Made by a program: the position numbers and the translations under genes. From positions 1-64,000 of the IMG/VR virus record IMGVR_UViG_3300017991_000077: a DNA stretch of 64,000 nucleotides; one strand, given 5' to 3'. The notes beneath the pieces are model-generated. The model was given only the letters and a program-made list of their open reading frames with translations. It searched no databases and was not told the origin of the DNA. The DNA is from a virus. Positions 51,301-59,020 of this stretch are shown here, in pieces; positions within the stretch are counted from its first letter, which is position 1; every line of letters begins with the position of its first letter.

Positions 51301-51912
51301 ATGCGAAAATCAAAGCGATATGTTATTGTATATTTGTTTACCTTTCCAATGGACTTACTTACCTGGTTATCGGTGTTGTTTCTTTGGATTTGTTGGGGAA
51401 CTAAATTACAGTGGGTTTCGTATAGTGGGCTGTGGTGTGAGCTTAAGGTAAATTCCTGGCCAACCAAATCTTGGTATAGAGTTCCCTTTCGTGAAGGTAT
51501 CGCTAAGATACGGCCTATCACTGAGTGGGAACAATACGGAAAATGGTATACCTGGGCAGGAACTACTTTAGGTCATGGTGGATTTTTTGGACCCGGCCAG
51601 TCGGGAGGAGATGGGATTGATACCGATGTGGAAGTACACGAGAATGTACATGTAGAACAATTTGAAGTCAGTATGGTCACTTCTTTTATTATGGGCCTAC
51701 TCGTATTTGGAGTTCTTTTATTTGGAGGTCATATGCAAGTAGGAATTGTTCTCGGAGGTACTTTGTGGATATTGGGTTTTATTTTGATGTGCATGGGAGG
51801 CTGGTTGGTGGGTTTTCTTCAAGGTGAAGGAGCTTATCGAGGAAGTGTACATGAGGAGGGGGCGTACGCGATTGCTGCGGAATACGCTCGTAAGAAGAAC
51901 GGACTTGATTGA
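51301..51912 (+). CDS. membrane protein with HExxH metallopeptidase-like motif
   Basis: I use the ATG at 51301 behind AGGAGG (203 residues); GTG at 51295 is too close to the ribosome binding site. One membrane segment lies near residues 8-32, two more at about 127-143 and 147-175. Just before the second lies HENVH (113-117) followed by VEQFE, and after the third lies 'AYRGSVHEEGAYAIAAEYAR', where a Glu could be the third zinc ligand. HExxH-xx-Q proteins with this topology are known but uncharacterised. A membrane-embedded zinc peptidase is inferred. Confidence 0.55.
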   Translation: MRKSKRYVIVYLFTFPMDLLTWLSVLFLWICWGTKLQWVSYSGLWCELKVNSWPTKSWYRVPFREGIAKIRPITEWEQYGKWYTWAGTTLGHGGFFGPGQSGGDGIDTDVEVHENVHVEQFEVSMVTSFIMGLLVFGVLLFGGHMQVGIVLGGTLWILGFILMCMGGWLVGFLQGEGAYRGSVHEEGAYAIAAEYARKKNGLD

Positions 51913-51915
51913 GGA

Positions 51916-52341
51916 ATGCAGCGCGGAGAACTGTCCAATCGGCCCGCAGCTATTTGTGGCGTTGATTACCGAGTGTTATTGGATATCAGATTTCCTTACG
52001 GATGGTTCCTCGTAAAAGTACCTGAGTTACTTCTAAGCAAACATTTTGAAGGTATGATGCGGGAGGCGTTACCTTGGCGTGTCGGTGCTCGGGGTTGGCT
52101 TGAAAGAAACTGGGAAAGGAGGTTCGCAAGCGTATCAGTAGGAGTGCCCTTGCTAGCACCAGCTATTGATATGATTTTAGGGGACTACATCGCAGAGCAA
52201 TATCATTTCGACACAGTTCAGGATTTCAGACAATGGGTCAGAATTACTCCCCAGGTATATCGAGTGTTCACTGAAGATGCAGCCTTGTTGGGGTTAGATA
52301 ACATTACTTCTCGATTATCTGGTTGGACGGAGAAAGCGTAA
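51916..52341 (+). CDS. hypothetical protein in the replication operon
   Basis: The 141-residue product has no recognisable motif. It contains 'DIRFPYGWFLVKVPELLLSK' and a helical C-terminal half ('TVQDFRQWVRITPQVYRVFT'). The gene starts 3 nt after the membrane-protein gene and its stop overlaps the helicase start (TAATG), so it is an operon member. Confidence 0.55.
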   Translation: MQRGELSNRPAAICGVDYRVLLDIRFPYGWFLVKVPELLLSKHFEGMMREALPWRVGARGWLERNWERRFASVSVGVPLLAPAIDMILGDYIAEQYHFDTVQDFRQWVRITPQVYRVFTEDAALLGLDNITSRLSGWTEKA

Positions 52342-53606
52342 TGAACTACGAAGAGGCGTTGATTTCTAAGATATTGACGGAGGGGTGTCTTGAAGAGGTT
52401 TTGGACGCTAGAGTTTCTGTAGACCTTTTCGAATCGCATAAGGATGTTTGGGAATATGTTTTGGAGGTTTTTCGGGAACATGGGAGCGTTCCCCCAGTAG
52501 ATACAGTCGAACAACGGTTTCGAGATTTTTCGATGGAGGTTTCAGAAACCTCGATGACATTTTTCATATCGGAGCTTCGTAAGAGATGGGTTCACAATAC
52601 GATAGCCACGAGCATGAAGGTTCAGGCGGATCTCTTGAAGAAAAGAGAACCTTTGCAGGCTTTAGATGAAATGAGGGAAACTCTACTCAAGGCGGAGGTG
52701 GAATCGAGACCTGCAAAAGACTTGAATATTGTAGAAGAACCTGAGCGTCGTATTACTGCATATGAAGACATTGTAAAAGCAGGAGGTGTTACAGGTATTC
52801 CTACTCCTTGGGCATGTTTTAACGAGGTTACTCAGGGGTTTAATGGGGAAGAACTCATTATGATGGCTGGGAGGTCTGGAATTGGTAAAACGTGGTGTGA
52901 GGCAGTTTTGGCTTGTGCTCAGTGGTCGCTAGGTTATACGCCGATACTGTTTTCAAGAGAAATGGCGGTACATCAGATTGTTCGGCGTATTGATGCAGTG
53001 CATGCGCAGCTCCCGTACCAGAGATTTCGATCTGGGTTGTTGACTACTGATGAGTTTGAACGATGGTCGAAATCTTTGGCCGAAATGAAAGATGGGTTAC
53101 CTTTTTGGGTGACGGGTGATGATGAGGGAAGATTGGGCGTATCTGGTATTGCGGCAAAGATTCATCGATATAAGCCGTCAATAGTCTATATCGACGGAGG
53201 TTATCTTTTAGAAGATGAGAGAGGTGCTCGAGCATCTTGGGAGCGGTGGTCTAATGTATGTCGGGATTTGAAGAAGCTGGCGCAACAGGAGAATCTTCCG
53301 ATAGTCTTATCACATCAATTTAATCTGGAGGGTAAAGACGATAAAGGGGATGCAGATACTCTGAAGTATGGTGACGTACAGATGTGGTTTGATTTGATTG
53401 TCGGGTTATATCAGACAGAGGATTTGCGATTGAATAAGGAGATGCTTTTTAAAATAAACAAACAACGAGAAGGAGAGAGACTTGAGTGGGTGACTGAATG
53501 GGATCTAGATAAGATGGTTTTCGAAGTAAAATCTGAAGGACGAGATGATGTAGGAGAGGCTGTTCCTTATGAAGAAGATTCAGAAGGAGACAGAGTACCT
53601 TTTTAA
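52341..53606 (+). CDS. replicative DNA helicase (DnaB-like)
   Basis: The 421-residue product unwinds DNA at the fork. The N-terminal helical domain (1-115) is DnaB-like ('EALISKILTEGCLEEVLDAR'). The RecA-type core shows Walker A GRSGIGKTW (177-185), 'LFSREMAVHQIVRRIDAVHA', Walker B 'SIVYIDGGYLL' (about 277-287) and 'LPIVLSHQFN' with the sensor Gln/His. I use the ATG overlapping the previous stop rather than the GTG-type start upstream. Loader and primase genes flank it. Confidence 0.88.
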   Translation: MNYEEALISKILTEGCLEEVLDARVSVDLFESHKDVWEYVLEVFREHGSVPPVDTVEQRFRDFSMEVSETSMTFFISELRKRWVHNTIATSMKVQADLLKKREPLQALDEMRETLLKAEVESRPAKDLNIVEEPERRITAYEDIVKAGGVTGIPTPWACFNEVTQGFNGEELIMMAGRSGIGKTWCEAVLACAQWSLGYTPILFSREMAVHQIVRRIDAVHAQLPYQRFRSGLLTTDEFERWSKSLAEMKDGLPFWVTGDDEGRLGVSGIAAKIHRYKPSIVYIDGGYLLEDERGARASWERWSNVCRDLKKLAQQENLPIVLSHQFNLEGKDDKGDADTLKYGDVQMWFDLIVGLYQTEDLRLNKEMLFKINKQREGERLEWVTEWDLDKMVFEVKSEGRDDVGEAVPYEEDSEGDRVPF

Positions 53607-53867
53607 ATGGCTGTATACGTTAGCGTTGAGTTGAAAGATGTTGGAAGTTTGATGGAAGCTATCCAATATGTAGTTGATCGAGAAGGCGAGCCTATAACTA
53701 AAGAAACAGCAGAATATTTACAGGAGACTCTTTCTCGGGTTCAACGGCATATTGATAACGAACATTATGGGGATGCAGCCGCTACGGAGATAACGCGGGT
53801 TTTAGATTTTCTTGGAGGAGGGAACTCATGGACGAAAGAAGAATCTTGGAGGTCTTGGAAGAGATAG
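53607..53867 (+). CDS. small hypothetical protein between helicase and primase
   Basis: The 86-residue product is acidic with helices ('LMEAIQYVVDREGEPITKET', 'LQETLSRVQRHIDNEHYGDA') and a Trp/Lys-rich end (WTKEESWRSWKR). It begins directly after the helicase stop and overlaps the primase start by 40 nt. No family recognised; a primase/helicase accessory is possible from position alone. Confidence 0.5.
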   Translation: MAVYVSVELKDVGSLMEAIQYVVDREGEPITKETAEYLQETLSRVQRHIDNEHYGDAAATEITRVLDFLGGGNSWTKEESWRSWKR

Positions 53868-54856
53868 ACGCCAAAAACATTTCAATTTATGATCGCAATA
53901 TTCAGTGTTCTTGTTTCTTAGCTCCTTATCGAAGAGGACACGACTCCTACAGTGACCATGCAGGTTCGATGGGGATTTCTATCGATTCCGAAGATGAAAG
54001 TAAGGTGCATTGTTTCAGTTGTGGATTCGGTGGTTCCTTTGTCAGAGCTGTTGAATTGTTGGATAAGTATAAAAGTCGGGTAGACCTTTCTAAGTTGCTT
54101 TCTCGAATGCGGGAGATTGAGGATAAGGACCCTGTTCAGGTGGCTGCATCTGTGGGAAGTTACGATGAGCCTTTGTTCCAGGCAGTGCGAAAGGCGTATT
54201 TGGGAGAATGTCTTTTGAGAATGTCCTTTTCTCCTGGAGCGCATACGAGCATTGTATCAAGGGGATTTTCTGTCGATACACTTAAAACCTGGGAATGTCA
54301 TTATGATGATCGCTATATGCGAGTAGTATTTCCTGTTCGAGACCGAGTACTTTCTTCGGGACTTAAATGTCATGCAGGTCTTGTAGGTGCAGTTGGCCGG
54401 ACAGTAGTCAATAGCGATATAAAATATTTCAATTATTTTGGATTAGAAAAAGCAAATCATTTATATGGGGAGCACTTAACTAAGACTGGACCAACTGTAG
54501 TGGTTGTAGAGGGAATATTAGATACTATTGCAGTTTGGCAGTCATTACAGAAAGCAGGTATGGGGGAGTATTGTGATGTAGTTGGTTTGCTTGGAGCCTC
54601 TGCGTCAAATAAGCAAATGGCAAAATTGGCGTCTACCTGGGAGGAAATGATAGTCTTTCTAGACGATGATCCAGCAGGTTGGTCAGGTCAGCTCAGGTTG
54701 GTTAAAGGGTCTGGTAGAAAGGTTATGGTGAAAGGAGTTCAGTATCCCCGAGGAGTTCAGTATCCCCGAGGTAAAGGCAATGACCCGGCGAGTTTGATGC
54801 AGAACGGAGTAGATTTAGTACGCCTGATTAAGACTGCAAGTCTGCTGGTCTATTAG
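53828..54856 (+). CDS. DNA primase (zinc finger plus Toprim)
   Basis: The 342-residue protein makes RNA primers. The N-terminal zinc-binding part has CSC (27-29), a His and 'VHCFSCGFGG' (61-69), a CHC2-type arrangement. The Toprim fold shows 'VVVVEGILDT' with catalytic Glu228 and 'MIVFLDDDPAG' with Asp279-281. The gene overlaps its predecessor by 40 nt with GGAGG in front. An 18-bp tandem duplication adds six residues (GVQYPR twice, about 303-314). Confidence 0.85.
   Translation: MDERRILEVLEEIDAKNISIYDRNIQCSCFLAPYRRGHDSYSDHAGSMGISIDSEDESKVHCFSCGFGGSFVRAVELLDKYKSRVDLSKLLSRMREIEDKDPVQVAASVGSYDEPLFQAVRKAYLGECLLRMSFSPGAHTSIVSRGFSVDTLKTWECHYDDRYMRVVFPVRDRVLSSGLKCHAGLVGAVGRTVVNSDIKYFNYFGLEKANHLYGEHLTKTGPTVVVVEGILDTIAVWQSLQKAGMGEYCDVVGLLGASASNKQMAKLASTWEEMIVFLDDDPAGWSGQLRLVKGSGRKVMVKGVQYPRGVQYPRGKGNDPASLMQNGVDLVRLIKTASLLVY
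54733..54768 (+). repeat. 18-bp tandem duplication in the primase gene
   Basis: AGGAGTTCAGTATCCCCG occurs at 54733-54750 and again at 54751-54768, identical in all positions, and a third copy begins (AGG). The identity suggests a recent slippage event that keeps the reading frame. Confidence 0.9.
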
Positions 54857-54873
54857 CATAGAAAGGAGATACG

Positions 54874-55476
54874 ATGTTTAGGTTTATGCTATTGTTGTGT
54901 CTATTGATGGGGGTTTCAGGAAGCAGTCTCGCGCAGAAAGCTATTTATGACCCAGTTTATTACGGCAAGCTTACGTCTCACAGAGGGCTGAAAGGTCTTG
55001 GTGTAGTTAGACCTCAGGGACGTCCAGTATCGCGGGAGCAGTGGACAGATATGGAACGTCTGTGGATGGCTCGGAGTGTTGTTGGCGAGGCGAGTTTTTT
55101 GGCTCTTGAAGAGCATGTGGAGATCGCCTGGGTATATGCGACCATTGCTCGGCAAAAAGGATTGTCTTTGTTGAGGGTTATCAAAGGGTATTCTGCAGCA
55201 GTCAAGCAAAGAAGTACTAAGACTCGTAAGTGGATTCTTGAGTTGAAGTTAAATGGAAGTAAGCCAAGACATTGGCCAAGTAATTTGAGTTGGAAGGTAC
55301 ATAAAAAATTATGGTTCCGGATACTCGATAATTTAGAGGAATGGGCCAAAGGTAATAGACCCAGTAAATTGGATGGGGCTAATCATTTTGGAGGAGATAT
55401 GGATACTCCTGGTATTCGATGGGTAAAGTTAGACGCTCCCTACGCCAATAGTTTTTATCGAGCCGAAGCTAAATAA
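54874..55476 (+). CDS. secreted cell-wall hydrolase candidate
   Basis: The 200-residue product starts with a signal peptide ('FMLLLCLLMGVSGSSLAQ', cleavage near residue 20). The segment 'LWMARSVVGEASFLALEEHV' followed by 'IAWVYATIARQKG' resembles the SleB/CwlJ-type cell-wall hydrolase core (A-x-x-V-x-GEA ... VA-x-V-x-x-R), with the Glu of VGEA as likely catalytic residue. 'DGANHFGGDMDTPGIRW' and 'NSFYRAEAK' fit the family end. A secreted endolysin is inferred. AAAGGAG precedes the ATG. It lies far from the holin-like gene. Confidence 0.6.
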   Translation: MFRFMLLLCLLMGVSGSSLAQKAIYDPVYYGKLTSHRGLKGLGVVRPQGRPVSREQWTDMERLWMARSVVGEASFLALEEHVEIAWVYATIARQKGLSLLRVIKGYSAAVKQRSTKTRKWILELKLNGSKPRHWPSNLSWKVHKKLWFRILDNLEEWAKGNRPSKLDGANHFGGDMDTPGIRWVKLDAPYANSFYRAEAK

Positions 55477-55482
55477 TACTGC

Positions 55483-55511
55483 TTGACAAAACTTTTTAAT
55501 ATACTTATCAT
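55483..55511 (+). promoter_or_regulatory. promoter P4 (TTGACAAAAC family)
   Basis: TTGACA (55483-55488), 17-bp spacer and TATCAT (55506-55511). The start TTGACAAAACT matches P1 and P3. The leader that follows includes GGCT-AAA-AGCC just before the next ribosome binding site. It would boost expression of the ssDNA-binding-like and polymerase genes. Confidence 0.75.
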
Positions 55512-55585
55512 TATTATCTACCTACATACATCAGTGGTCTAAGGGGAATTACGGCTAAAAGCCCACAATCAACAAAGGAGAAAAG

Positions 55586-56287
55586 ATGTCAAAAGCCAGT
55601 TGGTATTCTACAGGTAGTGACGCCGATGAAGCGGTGAAAGATGAAGTCGCAAGACAAGAAGCAGCCAGAGAAGAAAGATCAAGAAATCAGATTCGTCGCT
55701 GGTGGATGAGGCCGACGGACGAAGACGATGAGAAGCATTTAGTATTTGTTGACGATGAGAAGCATCCAGATGGATATAAGCTTCCTTTCGTATTTCGAGA
55801 GCATAATATCCATTTGAATGGACACTGGAGGAATTGGTTTACTTGTATCGAAGGGTTGCCAGGAGAAGATGGAAAGCCACAGCATTGTCCGTTGTGTAGG
55901 GCGGAGAATAGGCCCTATTTAGCGGCTGCATACACAGTCCAGAATAGGGATTCCTATACTGTAAAGGATGGGTCTATTCGGAATGCTGACGGAACGGAGC
56001 TCAATCTGTTTGTATGTAAGACGAAGGTATACAAGATGATTCGGAAGGCCAGCAAGAAAAAGAAGGGGTTGCGGGGTTGGTTGGTGGAGGTTACCAGAAC
56101 TTCTTCGGATGCTCCGAATACGGGTGACCTTTTTGAATTTGAAGAGTGGAACCAATTGCCGAAGAATGTAGTTCCTTATGACTACATGACTCTTTTTATG
56201 CCAAAGAGTGAAAAGGAGCTTGTAGACATATTGGCAGGAGGAGCAGCTAAAGAGGTAGAGGCACAAGACGACTTAATACGGTTCTAA
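55586..56287 (+). CDS. ssDNA-binding-like phage protein
   Basis: The 233-residue product resembles uncharacterised phage ssDNA-binding proteins: an N-terminal helix, 'RRWWMRPTDEDD', a zinc-knuckle-like 'HCPLCRAENRPY' (about 96-107) next to 'NWFTC', an OB-like beta core ('LFVCKTKVYKMIRKASKKKK') and an acidic end (EVEAQDDLIRF). The acidic tail and its place before the polymerase favour an SSB role. It has its own promoter P4 and a perfect AAAGGAG, as expected for an abundant protein. Confidence 0.6.
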   Translation: MSKASWYSTGSDADEAVKDEVARQEAAREERSRNQIRRWWMRPTDEDDEKHLVFVDDEKHPDGYKLPFVFREHNIHLNGHWRNWFTCIEGLPGEDGKPQHCPLCRAENRPYLAAAYTVQNRDSYTVKDGSIRNADGTELNLFVCKTKVYKMIRKASKKKKGLRGWLVEVTRTSSDAPNTGDLFEFEEWNQLPKNVVPYDYMTLFMPKSEKELVDILAGGAAKEVEAQDDLIRF

Positions 56288-56296
56288 CTCTTTGTG

Positions 56297-56341
56297 GGGG
56301 CCTGGTCACGTGGGGCTAGGCTCCTTTCATTAATTGAAAGG
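56297..56341 (+). terminator. two overlapping hairpins after the SSB-like gene
   Basis: GGGGCCT (56297-56303) pairs with AGGCTCC (56318-56324), one G-U included, followed by TTTC. CCTTTCA (56323-56329) pairs with TGAAAGG (56335-56341). The two share CC, so they exclude each other. The first could stop transcription partially; the second would hide the AAAGG ribosome binding site of the small gene at 56348. Confidence 0.5.
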
Positions 56342-56347
56342 AAAACA

Positions 56348-56449
56348 ATGGATGCTCTATTTTTGGGGATTGTGTTTGTAGTCTCTTCCACCGTAGTTTA
56401 TGTACTTTTGTATAGCATTAAGGCACTAGTAGAAAAGATATTCAAATAA
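56348..56449 (+). CDS. 33-residue membrane peptide
   Basis: An ATG behind GAAAGGAAAAC opens a 33-codon gene whose product is a single hydrophobic helix ('LFLGIVFVVSSTVVYVLLYS') with a short basic end. The stop overlaps the polymerase start (TAATG), which suggests translational coupling. Single-helix phage peptides often act on host membrane proteins; here the function is unknown. Confidence 0.5.
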   Translation: MDALFLGIVFVVSSTVVYVLLYSIKALVEKIFK

Positions 56450-58302
56450 TGAATACCTTAACTATATTACCCAAGCATTTTCGAGAGCTTGAGCAGAAGC
56501 TTGAGCAGTTTCCTCGATATGGTCTTGATTACGAAACAACGAGTAGTCATCCACATCCGAAGGCGGCGCTGCATCATGATAAGTTGCGAGTAGTCGGTTA
56601 TGGGCTGGGGTTTCCTGATGGGAGCAAGACCTATGTTCCCATGGCTCATATTGATGGGGGTAACGCCCCGATGTCTGAGGCCATGACGACTTTAGAGAAA
56701 GCGGTATCTAATCCAAAGAAGGAGGTATGGGCACACGGGTTAAAATTTGAGATTCAAGCAAGTCGGGCGATTGGTCTCGAAATTCAGAATAAGAAGAGAT
56801 GTAGTCTTCTTGCTCAGTGGTTACTCGGAAAAGGTTTTCGAGGGAGTAGGGGACATGGGCTCAAAGCTGCAGCCAAAGAATATTTAGGTGTGCAGATGAC
56901 TGAATGGGGAGAAGTGATTTCTGAGACTAAACGAGCACATGAGGTATCCCCAGAAGTGATGGGTCCTTATTGCGGAGATGATAGTTTGCAGACTTTGCGT
57001 CTCGGCGAACTCTGGGTGCCGGAGATGCGGGAGTTGGATTTAATTCATGTGTTCGAAGATCTTGAGTGTCCTTTTGCTGAAGTGCTTACTCATATTCGTG
57101 AAGTGGGCTTTGCTATCAATCGAGATATGCTTTTGGAGATGCACGAGGATTTTTCGAAAGAGGAGAAAAGACTTGGGGACGCCTTTTACGATTTAGTAGG
57201 GGTCAGTATTTCTTCTAATCAGAAAATATCTAGGCGGTTGTATGAGGAACTCAAGTGGTGGCCTTGTAAGGGGTTCAAAAAAGGAGCCTCAGGGTATTAT
57301 TCGATAGATAAAGGCCATAGAGAAAAACTGAAGTCTAGGTTGAAGGAGGGGTCTCCCGGATGGGCAGCACTTAACCTCAAAAGTAAGCATGCCCAGATAG
57401 CAAAGCTGAATTCGACATATACTCATTCTCTAGTTAAAGCAGCCGACTCAAATGTAGATGGTCGTCTCCGATGTGAATTCAAGCAACATGGAACAGATAC
57501 CGGAAGGTTATCCTCAGCTGATCCGAGTTTTCAAAACATTCCAAGTAGAGGTGACGGAAAAATAATTCGAGACGCTTTCATAGCGGAGGAGGGATGGGTA
57601 ATTTGTGATGCAGATTATTCAGGAGCTGATTTAGTGATGATGGCTCATCTCTCTAGAGACCCCAAAATGCTAGAGTTGTTTAATCGGCCGAACAAGGAAG
57701 ATAGGGATCTTCATCAGTTGACTGCTACTGAGTGTGATTGTCCGAGACCTACAGGGAAGGTTTTGAATCTTGGTCTTATTTATGAGATGGGGCCAGAAAC
57801 CCTTTCGGGGAATTTAAAATGTAGTTTTCAAGTGGCGAAGATGATTCATGCGAAGTGGCACACTGCGTATCCAATGGTTAGAGCTTATCATGCGAGGCAA
57901 CATGCCTATGTTTTAAAGCATGGGTATGTGAGGACGATAACTGGACGTGTTCGGCTGCTTCCTGAAGTATATTCTAAGAATCCCCGAATTAGGGCTATGG
58001 GTTTACGAAACGCAGTCAATACTGCAGACCAAGGTTCGGTGGCCGATGTCATCAAAATCGCAATGAGGAATCTTTATCTAGAATGGAAAGAGCGAGGAGT
58101 TCTTTATGATTATTGGACTAAGCAAGGAAAGGCTAAAATCCAGAGTCAAGTGCATGATGAGGTAATCTGTTCTCTTAGAAAAGATTTCGCAGAAGAGGGT
58201 AAGAACGACATCCAGAGGCATATGGAGAATGCGGTGAAACTTCGGGCACCTATGATAGCAGAGCCCGGACTAGGGCCTACTTGGTTGTCTGCGAAAGTAT
58301 AG
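56449..58302 (+). CDS. polA: DNA polymerase I-like (family A) with 3'-5' exonuclease
   Basis: The 617-residue polymerase replicates the phage genome. Exonuclease motifs: LDYET (Asp27, Glu29), WAHGLKFE (94-101) and YCGDD (Tyr174, Asp178). Polymerase motifs: A 'DADYSGADLVMMAH' (387-400), B R433-x3-K437-x3-L441-x3-Y445 in 'GKVLNLGLIYEMG', and C QVHDEV (567-572). The residue equal to E. coli Phe762 is Leu441, and the steric-gate region reads SGAD instead of SQIE. No 5'-3' exonuclease domain, as usual in phages. Confidence 0.93.
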   Translation: MNTLTILPKHFRELEQKLEQFPRYGLDYETTSSHPHPKAALHHDKLRVVGYGLGFPDGSKTYVPMAHIDGGNAPMSEAMTTLEKAVSNPKKEVWAHGLKFEIQASRAIGLEIQNKKRCSLLAQWLLGKGFRGSRGHGLKAAAKEYLGVQMTEWGEVISETKRAHEVSPEVMGPYCGDDSLQTLRLGELWVPEMRELDLIHVFEDLECPFAEVLTHIREVGFAINRDMLLEMHEDFSKEEKRLGDAFYDLVGVSISSNQKISRRLYEELKWWPCKGFKKGASGYYSIDKGHREKLKSRLKEGSPGWAALNLKSKHAQIAKLNSTYTHSLVKAADSNVDGRLRCEFKQHGTDTGRLSSADPSFQNIPSRGDGKIIRDAFIAEEGWVICDADYSGADLVMMAHLSRDPKMLELFNRPNKEDRDLHQLTATECDCPRPTGKVLNLGLIYEMGPETLSGNLKCSFQVAKMIHAKWHTAYPMVRAYHARQHAYVLKHGYVRTITGRVRLLPEVYSKNPRIRAMGLRNAVNTADQGSVADVIKIAMRNLYLEWKERGVLYDYWTKQGKAKIQSQVHDEVICSLRKDFAEEGKNDIQRHMENAVKLRAPMIAEPGLGPTWLSAKV

Positions 58303-58311
58303 GAGAGATTA

Positions 58312-58497
58312 ATGGAGATTTCAGTAGCAGAGGCAAGAGAAGTTATTTCAAAGGCTTTTAAGGAGGACCCACATTTCAAATTTGGTTACATCGCCAATAT
58401 TGCAGAGTTTCTTCATGATCGGGGTTATCTGAAACAGCCATTGAAAGATAAAAATGATGTAGCTGAGGCTGTGCTCGATTTAATATTTGAAGGGTAG
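58312..58497 (+). CDS. small hypothetical protein after polymerase
   Basis: The 61-residue product is helical with 'EAREVISKAFKEDPHFKFGY' and 'LHDRGYLKQPLKDKNDVAEA', which looks like a small folded domain. AGGAGAG precedes the ATG, 9 nt after the polymerase stop. No family recognised. Confidence 0.6.
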   Translation: MEISVAEAREVISKAFKEDPHFKFGYIANIAEFLHDRGYLKQPLKDKNDVAEAVLDLIFEG

Positions 58498-58511
58498 TCC
58501 TATAGATAAGG

Positions 58512-58611
58512 ACGGTGCCGGCAGCTAAGATTTCGCGAGTTTTCGACAACAAAAGTACATAGCAAGAAGACCAGACAATAATGTGTGGGTTCTTGAGGTT
58601 GTCGGCACCGT
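58512..58611 (+). other. long-range stem with T-rich tail
   Basis: ACGGTGCCGGCA (58512-58523) pairs with TGTCGGCACCGT (58600-58611), twelve pairs including one G-U, over a 76-nt loop. TTTATATTT follows. The architecture resembles the stem at 47896-47975. It may be a terminator or structured RNA; the start codon of the next gene lies in its loop. Confidence 0.55.
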
Positions 58612-58862
58612 TTTATATTTGGAGAAACAATGTCCGAATCAAGAACTATTCCTTTGAAGCACCCTCCTTTTTAGAGGAGGTTTGTGAGGAATTGAGTTTA
58701 TATAGACCTCGTGTCTTGGAGTGTACGGTAGATGAAAGTTGGATTGATATGAAGCTTCGTTGTGGAATCAACAAAAAGCCTGTTTGGTTCATAGGGCGTG
58801 TTTGGTATGACCGTCCATATTATATGTTGCATACCGGGTGGATTTGGATTGGAGTCTGGTGA
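58581..58862 (+). CDS. hypothetical protein starting inside a stem-loop
   Basis: The frame gives 93 residues with an aromatic-rich end ('WFIGRVWYDRPYYMLHTGWI'). The ATG at 58581 has no good ribosome binding site and lies in the loop of the long stem. A better placed ATG (58630, behind GGAGAAAC) opens a different frame that stops after 14 codons, so the true start or a frameshift is unclear. The downstream part looks coding. Confidence 0.45.
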   Translation: MCGFLRLSAPFYIWRNNVRIKNYSFEAPSFLEEVCEELSLYRPRVLECTVDESWIDMKLRCGINKKPVWFIGRVWYDRPYYMLHTGWIWIGVW

Positions 58863-58987
58863 TGAAACGACAACGAAAGAAGAATGCTAAGAGAGAAGCT
58901 CTATGGCTTGCGTGTTTGATAAAGGCACATCCTGGTTTAATATTCTTTTCTGGACCACGGAAACTCTATTATGTGGGTGAAGAGTAG
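58862..58987 (+). CDS. 41-residue basic peptide
   Basis: An ATGA overlap with the previous stop opens a 41-codon gene. The first 12 residues are strongly basic (KRQRKKNAKR), the rest is hydrophobic with 'LWLACLIKAHPGLIFFSGP'. Translational coupling is likely. Function unknown. Confidence 0.45.
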   Translation: MKRQRKKNAKREALWLACLIKAHPGLIFFSGPRKLYYVGEE

Positions 58988-59020
58988 CTGAGGCTAGGTC
59001 AAAAAAAGGAAACTCAGCAT

